Shown here piece after piece: positions 9,262 to 17,216 of a stretch of DNA of 64,000 nt (position 1 is its first letter; every line of letters starts with the position of its first letter). The notes beneath the pieces were generated by a model that worked only from the letters and a program-made list of their open reading frames with translations, did no database searches and had not been told where the DNA came from. A program made the translations under genes and the position numbers. The stretch is from contig NZ_FNIZ01000009.1 in the NCBI RefSeq assembly GCF_900104185.1, forward strand, positions 62,001-126,000, in the 5' to 3' direction. The stretch comes from Halobacillus aidingensis (GTDB lineage: Bacteria; Bacillota; Bacilli; Bacillales; Halobacillaceae).

Positions 9262-9440
9262 CTGGAAGGTAGTTTCGAGAACTTCTTACAGCAAGGGGCT
9301 ACGACTCCTGCGGGAAGTGAGTGCTTGGTGAGCCCCCATCAGGACGGCAGTCCGAGGAGGCTCATCGCGCTCCCGCGGAAAGCGAGTCATCCCCCGTAGC
9401 CCCAACCCGCTCATCAAAAGTCTCGAAACTGAGTCTTCAC
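9262..9440 (+). repeat. Structured intergenic repeat, family 1 copy B (opposite orientation to copy A)
   Basis: The second family 1 copy lies about 80 bp from copy A in the opposite direction. It shows TTTCGAGAAC, ACTCCTGCGGGAAG, a GTGAGCCCCC variant, CAGTCCGAGGAGGCTCAT, CTCCCGCGGAAAGCGAGT and TCTCGAAACTGAGTCTTC. It ends 40 bp before the thyA stop, so the thyA transcript would read through both copies. Copies A and B face each other and form a large imperfect inverted repeat between thyA and dfrA. Confidence 0.8.
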
Positions 9441-9482
9441 CTAAAGGAAGCTTATATTAAATTCGCGATAAATGACTTCATG

Positions 9483-10442
9483 TTAAACAGCTACTGGAGC
9501 TTTAATGCTTGGATGGGGATCGTAACCTTCGATGGTGATATCCTCCATATCGAAATCAAATATACTTTCTTTTTCCTTGTTCAAGGTTAAGGACGGCAAT
9601 GTTCTAGGTTCTCTCGATAATTGTTCATGGATTTGATTCATATGGTTGCTGTATATATGAGCATCTCCAAGAGTGTGAATGAATTCACCGACTTCCAACC
9701 CACATTCATGGGCGATCAGGTGGGTTAACAACGCATAGCTTGCAATATTGAACGGTACTCCTAAGAAAATGTCCCCGCTCCTTTGATACAACTGGCAGGA
9801 TAACTTACCATCCGCGACATAAAACTGAAAAAGGATATGACAAGGTGGCAAAGCCATGTTTGAGGGAACATCCTCCGGGTTCCATGCGGTTACGATATGT
9901 CGTCTTGAGTCAGGGTTATTTTTGATGCTTTCTACCACATTTTGAAGCTGATCGATGGTTTCGCTTCTGCTTGTTTTCCATTCCCTCCATTGCTTTCCAT
10001 AAACCGCGCCGAGGTCACCGAACTCTTTTGCGAAGGCATCGTCTTTTAGGATTTTCTCTTTGAACGTGTCCATCTGCTCTTTGTATTGTTTTTTGAACTC
10101 CTCATCCTTCTGGCTGCGGCGTCCAAAATCAGTCATGTCAGGGCCTTGATAGTCTTCACTCTCCACCCATTTTTGAAAGGCCCACTCGTTCCAAATGTTA
10201 TTCTTATTTTCCAATAAATAGCGGATGTTCGTATCCCCTTTCATGAACCATAACAGTTCACTAGCAATCAGCTTGAAAGGAACACGCTTTGTGGTCATGA
10301 GCGGAAAACCTTCTTGAAGATCAAACCGCATCTGATGGCCAAAAACAGAAAGGGTACCGGTTCCTGTTCGGTCTCCTTTTGAGTTTCCTTCTTTCAACAC
10401 GTGTTCACACATATTTAAATAAGCCTGTTCATTCTTTGACAT
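9483..10442 (-). CDS. thyA: Thymidylate synthase (long, Lactobacillus casei-type)
   Basis: ThyA methylates dUMP to dTMP using methylene-tetrahydrofolate and releases dihydrofolate for DfrA. The nucleophile is in [11 protein letters not shown], near Cys201. The phosphate-binding [12 protein letters not shown] and the [18 protein letters not shown] block are intact. At 319 residues it includes the roughly 50-residue insertion (about residues 85-140) of the long L. casei-like form, absent from the 264-residue form. The ATG at 10440-10442 sits seven bases from GAGGAG and overlaps the ypgQ end by 14 bp, so the two are probably translated together. Confidence 0.97.
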   Translation of the reverse strand: MSKNEQAYLNMCEHVLKEGNSKGDRTGTGTLSVFGHQMRFDLQEGFPLMTTKRVPFKLIASELLWFMKGDTNIRYLLENKNNIWNEWAFQKWVESEDYQGPDMTDFGRRSQKDEEFKKQYKEQMDTFKEKILKDDAFAKEFGDLGAVYGKQWREWKTSRSETIDQLQNVVESIKNNPDSRRHIVTAWNPEDVPSNMALPPCHILFQFYVADGKLSCQLYQRSGDIFLGVPFNIASYALLTHLIAHECGLEVGEFIHTLGDAHIYSNHMNQIHEQLSREPRTLPSLTLNKEKESIFDFDMEDITIEGYDPHPSIKAPVAV

Positions 10443-11046
10443 GGCTGGTCTCCTCTCTGAATTCTTGTTCACGGTAGAACTCTTCTAAGTATTGAAGCAT
10501 AAATTGATGACGTCTTTCCGCTTCTCGCTTTCCACTTTCGGTATGCATCAATTCTCTTAGTTTCAAAAGTTTTTCATAAAAATGGTCAATGGCATCCTTT
10601 TCCTCTTCCTTATATATCGGTTGATTGATGGTACCACCAAAAGCAAAGGCTCGTGCAATGCCGACCGCTCCGATGGCATCTAACCTGTCAGCATCTTGGA
10701 GGATTTTTCCGATTCTCGAATTCGGAACAGCTCCTTTTGAAAAAGATACCGTTCGGATCGCATCCGCAATCAGATCGACCTCTTTTTCTGAAAAACCGAC
10801 ATCCACAAGGAGTTTATCCCTTTGAAGAATCGCCTGTGCCGGATTTGAGAACAATTTATGATCTCCAACATCATGAAGGAGGGCTGCCACTTCACATAAA
10901 AATGGATCATCACCCTCATTGACCGCGATGTATTTCGCCCATGCGGCCACGCGTTTCATGTGGATGTCATCGTGGCCACTCGTATCATCACGAAATAGAT
11001 CATTAACGAAATGCCTAATTGTTTCCAGTGCTTCCCTTTTGTCCAT
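10429..11046 (-). CDS. ypgQ: HD-domain phosphohydrolase YpgQ
   Basis: A 205-residue HD-superfamily protein. Metal ligands are visible in [22 protein letters not shown] and the later DADRLDAIG. Close relatives such as B. subtilis YpgQ act as divalent-metal-dependent pyrophosphohydrolases on (deoxy)nucleotides, which would suit its position directly before thyA with overlapping reading frames. Start ATG at 11046 follows AGGAGG. The substrate is inferred from the family only. Confidence 0.85.
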   Translation of the reverse strand: MDKREALETIRHFVNDLFRDDTSGHDDIHMKRVAAWAKYIAVNEGDDPFLCEVAALLHDVGDHKLFSNPAQAILQRDKLLVDVGFSEKEVDLIADAIRTVSFSKGAVPNSRIGKILQDADRLDAIGAVGIARAFAFGGTINQPIYKEEEKDAIDHFYEKLLKLRELMHTESGKREAERRHQFMLQYLEEFYREQEFREETSHVKE

Positions 11047-11055
11047 GATATCCTC

Positions 11056-11910
11056 CTAAAAGTTGAAAAGGTCCATTTGTCGTGGATTAAGATCTTCATA
11101 CTTGATATCCAGAAGCTCCTGCATTTGCTTAGCATTATCTGCGGCATCGCCACCTGAATTGTTGTTAAACAAAAGAGTGACCTCAGGTGTCATTTTTTCG
11201 AGCTTTAACGCCTGATCTTTCCACTCCTGCAATTCTTCCTCATTGTACCTATACAAAAAGCGGACGCTCCGCCAGTCTTTACGACCATTTTTGTTCCAAC
11301 CGTGAATATTTCGTCCATGAAAACGGACCAATGTCTTTTCAGGATGGGTAGGTACAAGAATGCGTGGTACAGAGCCTTCTCCTGCTTGTGGTTCGTCACA
11401 TATGCTGTGAATCCATTGTTGATCTTTCATGAAAGATAACGTTTGTTCATAATAGGCAGGCTCAAACCACGTACGGTTTCTAAACTCCAGTGCCAGTGGG
11501 TAATCTTCCATCCACTCCCGGATATAACGAAGTTTCCTTATGTTCTCTTTTCGTACATCAAACCATGGCGGAAATTGAAATAATAAAGCGTACACTTGTC
11601 CGCTTTCCCATACGGGCTGGATCGATTCTTCATAACGCTTCATCAAATCCTTCGCTTCCTGAACCGTCCTTGATTCTCTGTCATGACCTGTCATCTGTTG
11701 AAATGCTTTAATGACAAATGAAAAGGACTCAGGCGTTTCCTTCAGCCATTTTTCATACCGGGAAACGGGTTGGATTGCATAAAAGGCTGTATCTACTTCA
11801 ACCACAGGAAAGTGGGAAGCATAAGCAGATAGTTTCTCCTCAGGTCTTGTCCGGTCTGAATAAAGAGCGGGGTGGTCTCCCCATCCAGTCAAACCAATGC
11901 GTATTGTCAC
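11056..11910 (-). CDS. yunF: DUF72 family protein (YunF-like)
   Basis: A 284-residue DUF72 protein, a TIM-barrel-like family of unknown activity. Family features are the N-terminal IRIGLTGWGDHPALY, VEVDTAFYAIQ, FSFVIKAFQQMTGH, ALEFRNRTWF and the C-terminal LLFNNNSGGDAADNA. The start is GTG at 11908-11910, preceded by a GGGGGA site. It ends nine bases before ypgQ, so it probably heads a yunF-ypgQ-thyA unit. No function is assigned. Confidence 0.88.
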   Translation of the reverse strand: MTIRIGLTGWGDHPALYSDRTRPEEKLSAYASHFPVVEVDTAFYAIQPVSRYEKWLKETPESFSFVIKAFQQMTGHDRESRTVQEAKDLMKRYEESIQPVWESGQVYALLFQFPPWFDVRKENIRKLRYIREWMEDYPLALEFRNRTWFEPAYYEQTLSFMKDQQWIHSICDEPQAGEGSVPRILVPTHPEKTLVRFHGRNIHGWNKNGRKDWRSVRFLYRYNEEELQEWKDQALKLEKMTPEVTLLFNNNSGGDAADNAKQMQELLDIKYEDLNPRQMDLFNF

Positions 11911-12020
11911 CTTTAATCCCCCTTACCTTCGATTAACCGTTTTTTACCTGTTTCATTTTCAAACCCATATATAAAAGGGGCGGCTTGAATGATTATAGCA
12001 GATCATTGCCGAGCCTTGTA

Positions 12021-13691
12021 TCAGAATAAACCATGGATAATGCCCTTGTCATCTACATCCATCCGCAAAGCGGCAGGCTGTTTAGGCAACCCTGGCATGG
12101 TCATGACGTCCCCCGTTAAAGCGACAAGGAAACCGGCCCCTACCGATGGATAGATCTCTCTGACGGTTACCCTGAAATTTTGCGGACGGCCCAGCTTTTT
12201 AGGATCATCAGATAAGGAATATTGAGTTTTAGCCATACAAACAGGCAGATCTCCAAATCCGAGTTCTTTCAGTTGCCGAATCTGTTTCTCAGCTTTTGAT
12301 GAAAAATCAACACCTTCAGCTCCATATACGTTCGTCGCAATTTTACCGATTTTTTCTTCGATCGAATCTTCCAATTCGTAAATATATTTCATAGGAGCGG
12401 TTTTTTTCTCACAAGCACCCATCACTTTTTCTGCCAGGTCCAAACCACCTTTGCCACCTTCGGCAAAGACGTTTGTAAGAGATACCTCCACCCCTTGTTC
12501 TTCACACCATTGAGTAAGAAACTCGATTTCCCGATCTGTATCTGAAGGGAATTGGTTGATCGCCACAATAAAAGGAAGTCCATACTGGTGGATGGTTTCC
12601 ATGTGCTTTTTCAAATTTCCGATCCCATCCTTTAAAGCTTCCACGTTTTCACTCTCAAGCAACCCTTTCTCCATACCTCCATGCATTTTCAAGGCCCTTA
12701 TCGTAGCTACAATAACAACTGCATCAGGTTCAAGATCGCCTGCTCTCGTTTTAATATCCAAAAACTTCTCTGCTCCAAGGTCAGCTCCGAAACCAGCTTC
12801 TGTTACCACATAATCTCCAAGTTTTGCAGCTAAGTTTGTGGCCATCACACTGTTACATCCGTGGGCAATATTCGCAAATGGTCCTCCATGAATAATGGCT
12901 GGTGTATTCTCAAGGGTCTGGACAAGGTTTGGTTTGATCGCATCCTTCAAAAGAAGTGTCAAAGCCCCTTCCACTCCTAGTTGTTTGACTTGAACTGGCT
13001 TTTTGTCATAGGTGTATCCAATGACAATTTCAGCAAGTCTTTGCTTCATATCAGTAAGATCTTTCGCTAAACAAAGAATGGCCATAATTTCTGAAGCAAC
13101 AGTGATGTTGAAACCATCTTCTCTCGGAACTCCTTTCACAGGGCCACCAAGACCGACAATAACTTCCCTTAAAGCTCTGTCATTTAAATCCATCACACGC
13201 TTCCATGAAATTCTTCGGGGATCGATGTTGAGTTCATTTCCTTGATGAATATGATTATCGATAAAAGCAGAAAGTGCGTTGTTCGCTGATGTAATGGCAT
13301 GGATATCCCCGGTGAAGTGAAGATTGATTTCCTGCATCGGTACAACTTGGGAGTATCCTCCTCCCGCTGCCCCACCCTTAATTCCCATTGTGGGTCCAAG
13401 GGAAGGCTCTCTCAGTGCGATCACAGCACGTTGATTCAGCCTGTTCAAGGCTTGTCCCAATCCGACCGTTACCGTGGATTTCCCTTCTCCAGCAGGTGTC
13501 GGGTTAATCGATGTCGTTAAGATGATTTTCCCCTTTTTTCGATCCAAAAGTTTATTCAACAGTTGGTCCGACAATTTAGCCTTATAATGTCCATAAGGTT
13601 CCCAGTCTTCCTCTGATAAGTTCAACTGTGCAGCTATCTGATGGATTGGTTTCATATTAGCTTCCAAAGCAATTTCTATATCGGATTTCAT
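12021..13691 (-). CDS. fhs: Formate-tetrahydrofolate ligase
   Basis: Fhs makes 10-formyl-tetrahydrofolate from formate, THF and ATP. The P-loop [18 protein letters not shown] begins near residue 64, and the family blocks [23 protein letters not shown] and [16 protein letters not shown] follow. The length of 556 residues is typical. ATG at 13691 follows AGGAAAG. Upstream, TTGTAA and TACTAT 18 bp apart form a possible sigma-A promoter. It fits the folate theme of this block together with thyA and dfrA. Confidence 0.97.
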   Translation of the reverse strand: MKSDIEIALEANMKPIHQIAAQLNLSEEDWEPYGHYKAKLSDQLLNKLLDRKKGKIILTTSINPTPAGEGKSTVTVGLGQALNRLNQRAVIALREPSLGPTMGIKGGAAGGGYSQVVPMQEINLHFTGDIHAITSANNALSAFIDNHIHQGNELNIDPRRISWKRVMDLNDRALREVIVGLGGPVKGVPREDGFNITVASEIMAILCLAKDLTDMKQRLAEIVIGYTYDKKPVQVKQLGVEGALTLLLKDAIKPNLVQTLENTPAIIHGGPFANIAHGCNSVMATNLAAKLGDYVVTEAGFGADLGAEKFLDIKTRAGDLEPDAVVIVATIRALKMHGGMEKGLLESENVEALKDGIGNLKKHMETIHQYGLPFIVAINQFPSDTDREIEFLTQWCEEQGVEVSLTNVFAEGGKGGLDLAEKVMGACEKKTAPMKYIYELEDSIEEKIGKIATNVYGAEGVDFSSKAEKQIRQLKELGFGDLPVCMAKTQYSLSDDPKKLGRPQNFRVTVREIYPSVGAGFLVALTGDVMTMPGLPKQPAALRMDVDDKGIIHGLF

Positions 13692-13809
13692 TGAAGATCT
13701 TTCCTTTCCTTATGTATCTTCTATCATTGTACCTGACTCTCGTTATGAGTTATAGTATCCCATCCTGGGAAGCGGTTACAAGTTGTTGAAATTTATTAGA
13801 GTCAGAATG

Positions 13810-13838
13810 TTGACGCTCCTTTTTTCATACGATATATT
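13810..13838 (+). promoter_or_regulatory. Sigma-A promoter of the cold-shock gene
   Basis: TTGACG (13810-13815) and TATATT (13833-13838) are separated by exactly 17 bases. The predicted transcript start is near 13845, which gives a leader of about 150 nt before the csp start codon. Confidence 0.8.
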
Positions 13839-13859
13839 TGAGGTAAGCAAATAACACGA

Positions 13860-13937
13860 TCGGAACATAAATGACAGGTAACTCCTCATAGAAGTGCTTC
13901 GGAATTTATTGTTCCGACCTTCTATGAGGTTTTTTTT
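13860..13937 (+). promoter_or_regulatory. Leader terminator hairpin with competing helix upstream of csp
   Basis: An 11-bp perfect stem (13884-13894 with 13919-13929) is capped by a 6-bp helix (13899-13904 with 13912-13917) and followed by eight T. This is a textbook intrinsic terminator placed inside the leader, 57 bp before the csp ATG. A copy of the inner strand, TCGGAAC at 13860-13866, can pair instead with 13911-13917 and would compete with the terminator. This suggests attenuation; it could also be the end of a separate small RNA. Confidence 0.65.
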
Positions 13938-13993
13938 CGATCTGATATTTGTAATTTCCACGTTTTACGTGCAAGATTTAGGAGGAACAAATC

Positions 13994-14194
13994 ATGCAAA
14001 ATGGTACAGTCAAATGGTTCAACGCAGAAAAAGGTTACGGTTTCATTCAAGTTGAGGGTGGAAACGACGTATTCGTACACTTCTCTGCTATTCAGGAAGA
14101 AGGCTTCAAATCTCTAGAAGAAGGTCAAGCAGTTACTTTCGAAATCGTAGAAGGCGACCGCGGCCCACAAGCTGCGAACGTTGTGAAAGAATAG
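13994..14194 (+). CDS. csp: Cold-shock protein (CspA/CspB family)
   Basis: A 66-residue single cold-shock domain that binds single-stranded nucleic acid and melts RNA structure. RNP1 is KGYGFIQV at residues 13-20 and RNP2 is VFVHF at 26-30. ATG at 13994 follows TAGGAGG. The acidic, full-length sequence is typical of Bacillus Csp proteins. It is a single gene with its own promoter, a long structured leader and a strong terminator, so control probably acts on the leader RNA. Which of the usual paralogues (B, C, D) it matches cannot be told. Confidence 0.97.
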   Translation: MQNGTVKWFNAEKGYGFIQVEGGNDVFVHFSAIQEEGFKSLEEGQAVTFEIVEGDRGPQAANVVKE

Positions 14195-14205
14195 ATGTTC
14201 CATCA

Positions 14206-14235
14206 AAAGCAATCTCCCCGGAGATTGCTTTTTCT
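14206..14235 (+). terminator. Rho-independent terminator after csp
   Basis: A stem AGCAATCTCC / GGAGATTGCT (14208-14229) is followed by TTTTCTTT, 12 bp after the csp stop. Confidence 0.95.
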
Positions 14236-14290
14236 TTACCCTCTAACGACCAACAACCCACATAACTCCCCCACTCCATATTCAATATTA

Positions 14291-14455
14291 GCTCCCGATT
14301 GTGGAAGACTCAGCTTCGAGATAATCAGGGGCCGTATGTCATATTTGGAGTCAGGGATGGTTGGGAAGCAACTCGTCTAGCTCCATCGCCCACGGCATTC
14401 CATGTAGAGAGAAACAAACCCCAATACCAAGATGGGATGACTTCCACTATCCTCT
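14291..14455. repeat. Structured intergenic repeat, family 2 (shortened copy)
   Basis: The left arm CTCCCGATTGTGGAAGACTC, then ATATTTGGAGTCAGGGATGG and TTGGGAAGC, followed by the right arm ACAAACCCC...ACCAAGATGGGATGAC. The same modules occur in the same order at 48447-48695. Here the GC-rich core between the arms is missing, so this looks like an internally deleted copy. The stretch 14236-14885 holds no gene; it contains this repeat, a family 1 repeat, a promoter and a riboswitch. Confidence 0.75.
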
Positions 14456-14561
14456 TTGTTACAAACAAAAAGCTCTCTATATCAAGCTTTCACGCTCGGA
14501 ATATATGCTATATAGAGGTTTATATTTACTCCTTACCTTCAGCATAAAAGTTGATTATTCC

Positions 14562-14768
14562 AGAAGTGGTTTTCGAGACACTCATAAAGTAAAGGGGCGG
14601 AGGGAAACGGTGAGACTCCTGTGGGAAGTGCGTGGTAGATGAGACCCCGCAGAGCGTTAGCTCGAGGAGGCTCATCACTCGCCCACGGAAAGCGAACATT
14701 TTCCCGGAGCCCCCTACACTCCCACAAAAGTCTCGAAATCAAGTCTTACACAATACTGCCATATTATT
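14562..14768 (+). repeat. Structured intergenic repeat, family 1 copy C
   Basis: A full family 1 copy: TTTTCGAGAC, GGAGGGAAACGG, GAGACTCCTGTGGGAAG, GATGAGACCCCGCAGAGCG, CTCGAGGAGGCTCATC, CCCACGGAAAGCGAAC, AAGTCTCGAAATCAAGTCTT, CTGCCATATTATT. The outer arms are complementary. It ends about 20 bp before the promoter of the queuosine-precursor transporter. Confidence 0.8.
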
Positions 14769-14786
14769 GAATAAGGGCAATGGTGC

Positions 14787-14815
14787 TTGTCAAATGGCTC
14801 GTACCATCGTATAAT
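14787..14815 (+). promoter_or_regulatory. Sigma-A promoter of the ypdP-ypdQ operon
   Basis: TTGTCA (14787-14792) and a perfect TATAAT (14810-14815) are separated by 17 bases. The start of transcription near 14822 places the riboswitch at the very 5' end of the mRNA. Confidence 0.85.
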
Positions 14816-14837
14816 GGATCGCTGTTGGTTCTATTTA

Positions 14838-14877
14838 CCCGCGGTTCGGGAACTCCCGCGATACCAAAACTAAGGAG
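14838..14877 (+). promoter_or_regulatory. PreQ1-I-type riboswitch
   Basis: A small stem CGCGG (14840-14844) / CCGCG (14856-14860) encloses a loop beginning GGTTC. It is followed by an A-rich tail AAAACTAAGGAGG that contains the ribosome-binding site. This stem, loop and A-rich tail are the layout of class I preQ1 aptamers, and the downstream gene is a queuosine-precursor transporter, the expected target. Ligand binding would hide the GGAGG, so control is likely at translation. The pseudoknot pairing was not resolved by eye. Confidence 0.75.
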
Positions 14878-14885
14878 GAAATACG

Positions 14886-15563
14886 ATGAGTAACGAAGTC
14901 CTTTGGATATTATTTGCACTAATTAATTTCGCATTACTAATTGGAGTTTATCGATTGTTCGGAAAACCTGGCTTATTTGTGTGGATCGGAATGTCCACCG
15001 TCCTTGCCAATATCCAAGTAGTCAAAACAGTAGAGATGTTCGGCTTAAATGCCACTCTAGGAAATATTGTCTATGGAACAGCCTTTCTAGCTACCGATAT
15101 CCTTAACGAGAAATACGGAAAAAAAGAGGCGAGAAAAGCTGTGTGGATGGGTTTTTCCACATTAATCATTATGACAATCATTATGCAGTTCGCCATTCTT
15201 TTCAATCCTGGCGAAAACGATATCGCTCAACCAGCGTTGCAGGCTTTATTTGGTCTTGTTCCAAGAATTGCACTTGGCAGCATGCTTGCTTATATCGTAA
15301 GCCAATATTTTGATGTATGGTTATATGCCAAACTGAAAAAGCTCTTCCCGTCTGATCGTGCGCTTTGGATCAGGAACAATGGAAGTACGATGATCAGTCA
15401 ATTGTTAGATACGAGCATTTTTTGTTTCATCGCTTTTTTCGGTTTGTATCCTTTCGAGGTTTGGCTTGAGATTTTCATAACAACCTATATCATCAAGTTC
15501 ATCGTGGCAGCTTTGGATACACCATTCTTTTATATGGCCAAAAAAATGCCGCATTCTGAATGA
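14886..15563 (+). CDS. ypdP: Queuosine precursor transporter (YhhQ/YpdP family)
   Basis: A 225-residue integral membrane protein with about six hydrophobic segments. Family landmarks include VLANIQVVKTVEMFGL, GNIVYGTAFLATDILNEKYGKKEARKA (given here in part) and the conserved QLLDTSIFCFIAFFG. The family imports preQ0/preQ1 or queuine for queuosine tRNA modification. ATG at 14886 is preceded by the GGAGG inside the preQ1 riboswitch tail, which supports the role directly. The next gene starts 14 bp downstream, as ypdP-ypdQ do in B. subtilis. Confidence 0.92.
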   Translation: MSNEVLWILFALINFALLIGVYRLFGKPGLFVWIGMSTVLANIQVVKTVEMFGLNATLGNIVYGTAFLATDILNEKYGKKEARKAVWMGFSTLIIMTIIMQFAILFNPGENDIAQPALQALFGLVPRIALGSMLAYIVSQYFDVWLYAKLKKLFPSDRALWIRNNGSTMISQLLDTSIFCFIAFFGLYPFEVWLEIFITTYIIKFIVAALDTPFFYMAKKMPHSE

Positions 15564-15577
15564 GGAGGTCATGTGCC

Positions 15578-15985
15578 ATGTTAGAAGTGTACACAGACGC
15601 TGCCTGCAGTGGAGAACCTGGGCCAAGTGCTGCAGGAGTGGTCATTAAACAAAATCAAAAAACGGAAGAGTATCAATTTCACTTAGGGACTTGGACGAAT
15701 CATGAAGCGGAGTTCCTCGCAATTATCCATGCTTTGCAAATTTGTAAGGAGAAGTATCCCGGAGAAATCATTTCGATCAGGTCTGATTCAAAAATCGCCG
15801 TAGATACCATGGATAAGCGATATACAAAGAATGAGAAATTCCTTCCCTTGTTTGAAAAGATTATGAACCTTGAAGAAAACTTTTCCTATGTTTTTTATAA
15901 ATGGATTCCTGACAAACAAAACAAAAATGCAGACCGCCTTGCCAGAGAGTGTCTGCAGACGAAACAAAACCCAGATCAGCAGTGA
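15578..15985 (+). CDS. ypdQ: RNase HI-like protein YpdQ
   Basis: A 135-residue RNase H-fold protein. All four acidic catalytic positions of RNase HI are visible: YTDAACSG (Asp6), NHEAEFLAI (Glu), IRSDSKIAVD (Asp) and NADRLARE (Asp). ATG at 15578 follows GAGGAGG; a longer frame from 15560 would put the start on top of that site. It is probably co-transcribed with ypdP, but why a queuosine transporter and an RNase H-like enzyme share an operon is not known. The stop codon lies inside the terminator stem. Activity cannot be judged from sequence alone. Confidence 0.85.
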   Translation: MLEVYTDAACSGEPGPSAAGVVIKQNQKTEEYQFHLGTWTNHEAEFLAIIHALQICKEKYPGEIISIRSDSKIAVDTMDKRYTKNEKFLPLFEKIMNLEENFSYVFYKWIPDKQNKNADRLARECLQTKQNPDQQ

Positions 15986-15999
15986 TCTGGGTTCTTTTA
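15964..15999. terminator. Bidirectional terminator between ypdQ and the convergent small gene
   Basis: An 11-bp stem AACCCAGATCA / TGATCTGGGTT (15968-15978 with 15983-15993) has T-rich sequence on both strands. It serves ypdQ on the plus strand and the converging gene on the minus strand. Confidence 0.9.
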
Positions 16000-16284
16000 T
16001 TTGTGTGTGGTCCTTGCAATGGAAAGTTGTTCTTCGATGGATTCATAAGCCTTTCTTTTACTAGTAATGGATGGATTCGAAATAAGTTCTAAAATGCTAA
16101 TGAAAAAACTGGGGTCAAAGGACTGTTGAATTTTCAAAGTCATGTTTACAGCTACAATGGTTTTCCATTCAGGAGCATTAGAAGAGTTATTCCCAAAATA
16201 AATAAATTGTACATCCTCATCACTCAATTTAAACCCCTTACTCCAAAGATCTTCTAAGAAGTAAGCTAACGTGTTTCTATCCAT
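15997..16284 (-). CDS. Hypothetical protein, 95 residues
   Basis: Not recognised. The 95-residue soluble sequence starts MDRNTLAYFLEDLWSKG behind a good AGGAGAG site, and ends with a Lys/Arg- and Ile-containing helix-like tail. It has no membrane segment, signal peptide or cysteine. The stop sits next to the shared terminator with ypdQ, which supports it being a real transcribed gene. It lies alone between ypdQ and the small membrane gene. Confidence 0.7.
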   Translation of the reverse strand: MDRNTLAYFLEDLWSKGFKLSDEDVQFIYFGNNSSNAPEWKTIVAVNMTLKIQQSFDPSFFISILELISNPSITSKRKAYESIEEQLSIARTTHK

Positions 16285-16425
16285 AATACTCTCCTAACCT
16301 TATCCGTCATCGGTCTGTATTTTCGACATTTTTCTATATCATAACAAAAAATTCGAAGTTATCGGCTGTTCGACCTGAATTTTTCATGATTTTTTCATTC
16401 CCTTTTCAAGAATTTCAACCATAAG

Positions 16426-16452
16426 AAAAGCCAGGTGCATTCACCTGGCCGA
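16426..16452 (-). terminator. Terminator overlapping the end of the small membrane gene
   Basis: GGCCAGGTG / CACCTGGC (16430-16437 with 16442-16449) is followed on the minus strand by CTTTTCTT. The stop codon of the 57-residue gene lies within the stem. Confidence 0.85.
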
Positions 16453-16614
16453 AAGGGTCCGTTCATATCTTTTTTTGTGGTAGAAATGAGAACTTTGGTT
16501 TTTCATTCTGAAGACATTCATCACGGTTTGAGCAGGGACGCTTCCCAACTTAGCTAATACGAAAATCATCAAACTACTGTAAACGGCGACCGTTAACATT
16601 ATGAAAACCACCAT
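16441..16614 (-). CDS. Small single-pass membrane protein, 57 residues
   Basis: Not recognised. Residues 2-25 form one hydrophobic helix (MVVFIMLTVAVYSSLMIF and on), followed by a basic, His/Tyr/Arg-rich tail, probably cytoplasmic or surface-exposed. The ATG at 16612-16614 follows AAAGGTGA; a GTG four codons upstream is poorly spaced. A terminator directly at its stop and a palindrome just upstream (16634-16658) support a real, separately regulated gene. Confidence 0.65.
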   Translation of the reverse strand: MVVFIMLTVAVYSSLMIFVLAKLGSVPAQTVMNVFRMKNQSSHFYHKKRYERTLSAR

Positions 16615-16633
16615 TTTTGTTCTCACCTTTCTA

Positions 16634-16658
16634 ATTGAAAATGAATTTCATTTCTAAT
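16634..16658. promoter_or_regulatory. AT-rich palindrome, Fur-box-like, upstream of the small membrane gene
   Basis: An interrupted inverted repeat centred at 16646 includes TGAAAATGAATTTCA. Compared with the Bacillus Fur 7-1-7 consensus TGATAATNATTATCA, 11 of 14 defined positions match. It lies 20-44 bp before the start codon. This could be an operator for Fur or a related regulator, but a random AT-rich palindrome cannot be excluded. Confidence 0.35.
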
Positions 16659-16705
16659 TAGAATCTTAACAGACACTCAAGAAATGAGCAATGTTTTTTG
16701 CACAT

Positions 16706-17215
16706 TTACATTCGTTCCTGTAATGCCCTTTCCTCGGCAGGAATTCTCACCGTGAGGACAAGCAAGTGTAGGAATGGGAAAATCAGTGCCGTTAAATAAG
16801 CATGAAACAACACAGGGATGACCATCAATTCAAAAAAAACGATCACGTAATTCGGGTGTTTCACAAACCGGTAGATCCCCTTTCGAATGGGCTCTTCATC
16901 CGGTAATACGAGAATTCTCGTATTCCACCGTTTTCCTAAAGTTCGAATGCAAGCGATTCTAAGAATCTGTAACACGAAGAACCCGATGAGCGCGATATAA
17001 AAAAATGGTTGCTGAACATATGGAGTCCAAACGAACTCCGCAATGACACATACAAAAAATGAGCTGTGTAAAAGAATGAACAAGAAATAGTGACCTTGCC
17101 CCCACTCCTTTGCACCTCTTTCAACCATCCACTTACGATTCCGATTAGCCAGGGCAAGTTCGCCTAACCGCTGAAATATTAAAAAAGCTAAGATCATCCA
17201 TAAAAAAATCTCCAT
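16706..17215 (-). CDS. bpsB: Alkylpyrone O-methyltransferase BpsB (isoprenylcysteine methyltransferase family)
   Basis: A 169-residue membrane methyltransferase with four or five hydrophobic segments. The conserved C-terminal core is GIYRFVKHPNYVIVFFELMVIP near residues 118-140, with the RxxxHPNY signature of the ICMT family. In B. subtilis the equivalent YpbQ/BpsB methylates alkylpyrones made by BpsA. The ATG at 17213-17215 lies one base after the bpsA stop, so the two are translationally coupled. The longer frame upstream overlaps bpsA and was rejected. Confidence 0.88.
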   Translation of the reverse strand: MEIFLWMILAFLIFQRLGELALANRNRKWMVERGAKEWGQGHYFLFILLHSSFFVCVIAEFVWTPYVQQPFFYIALIGFFVLQILRIACIRTLGKRWNTRILVLPDEEPIRKGIYRFVKHPNYVIVFFELMVIPVLFHAYLTALIFPFLHLLVLTVRIPAEERALQERM

Positions 17216-17216
17216 T

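Noticed and set aside
8941-9480. Insertion sequence or transposon
   Set aside because: No transposase reading frame is present here or anywhere in the window; the repeats are structured but non-coding.
14299-14742. Open frames within the 14.3-14.75 kb region
   Set aside because: They coincide with repeat elements and lack starts and conserved protein features.
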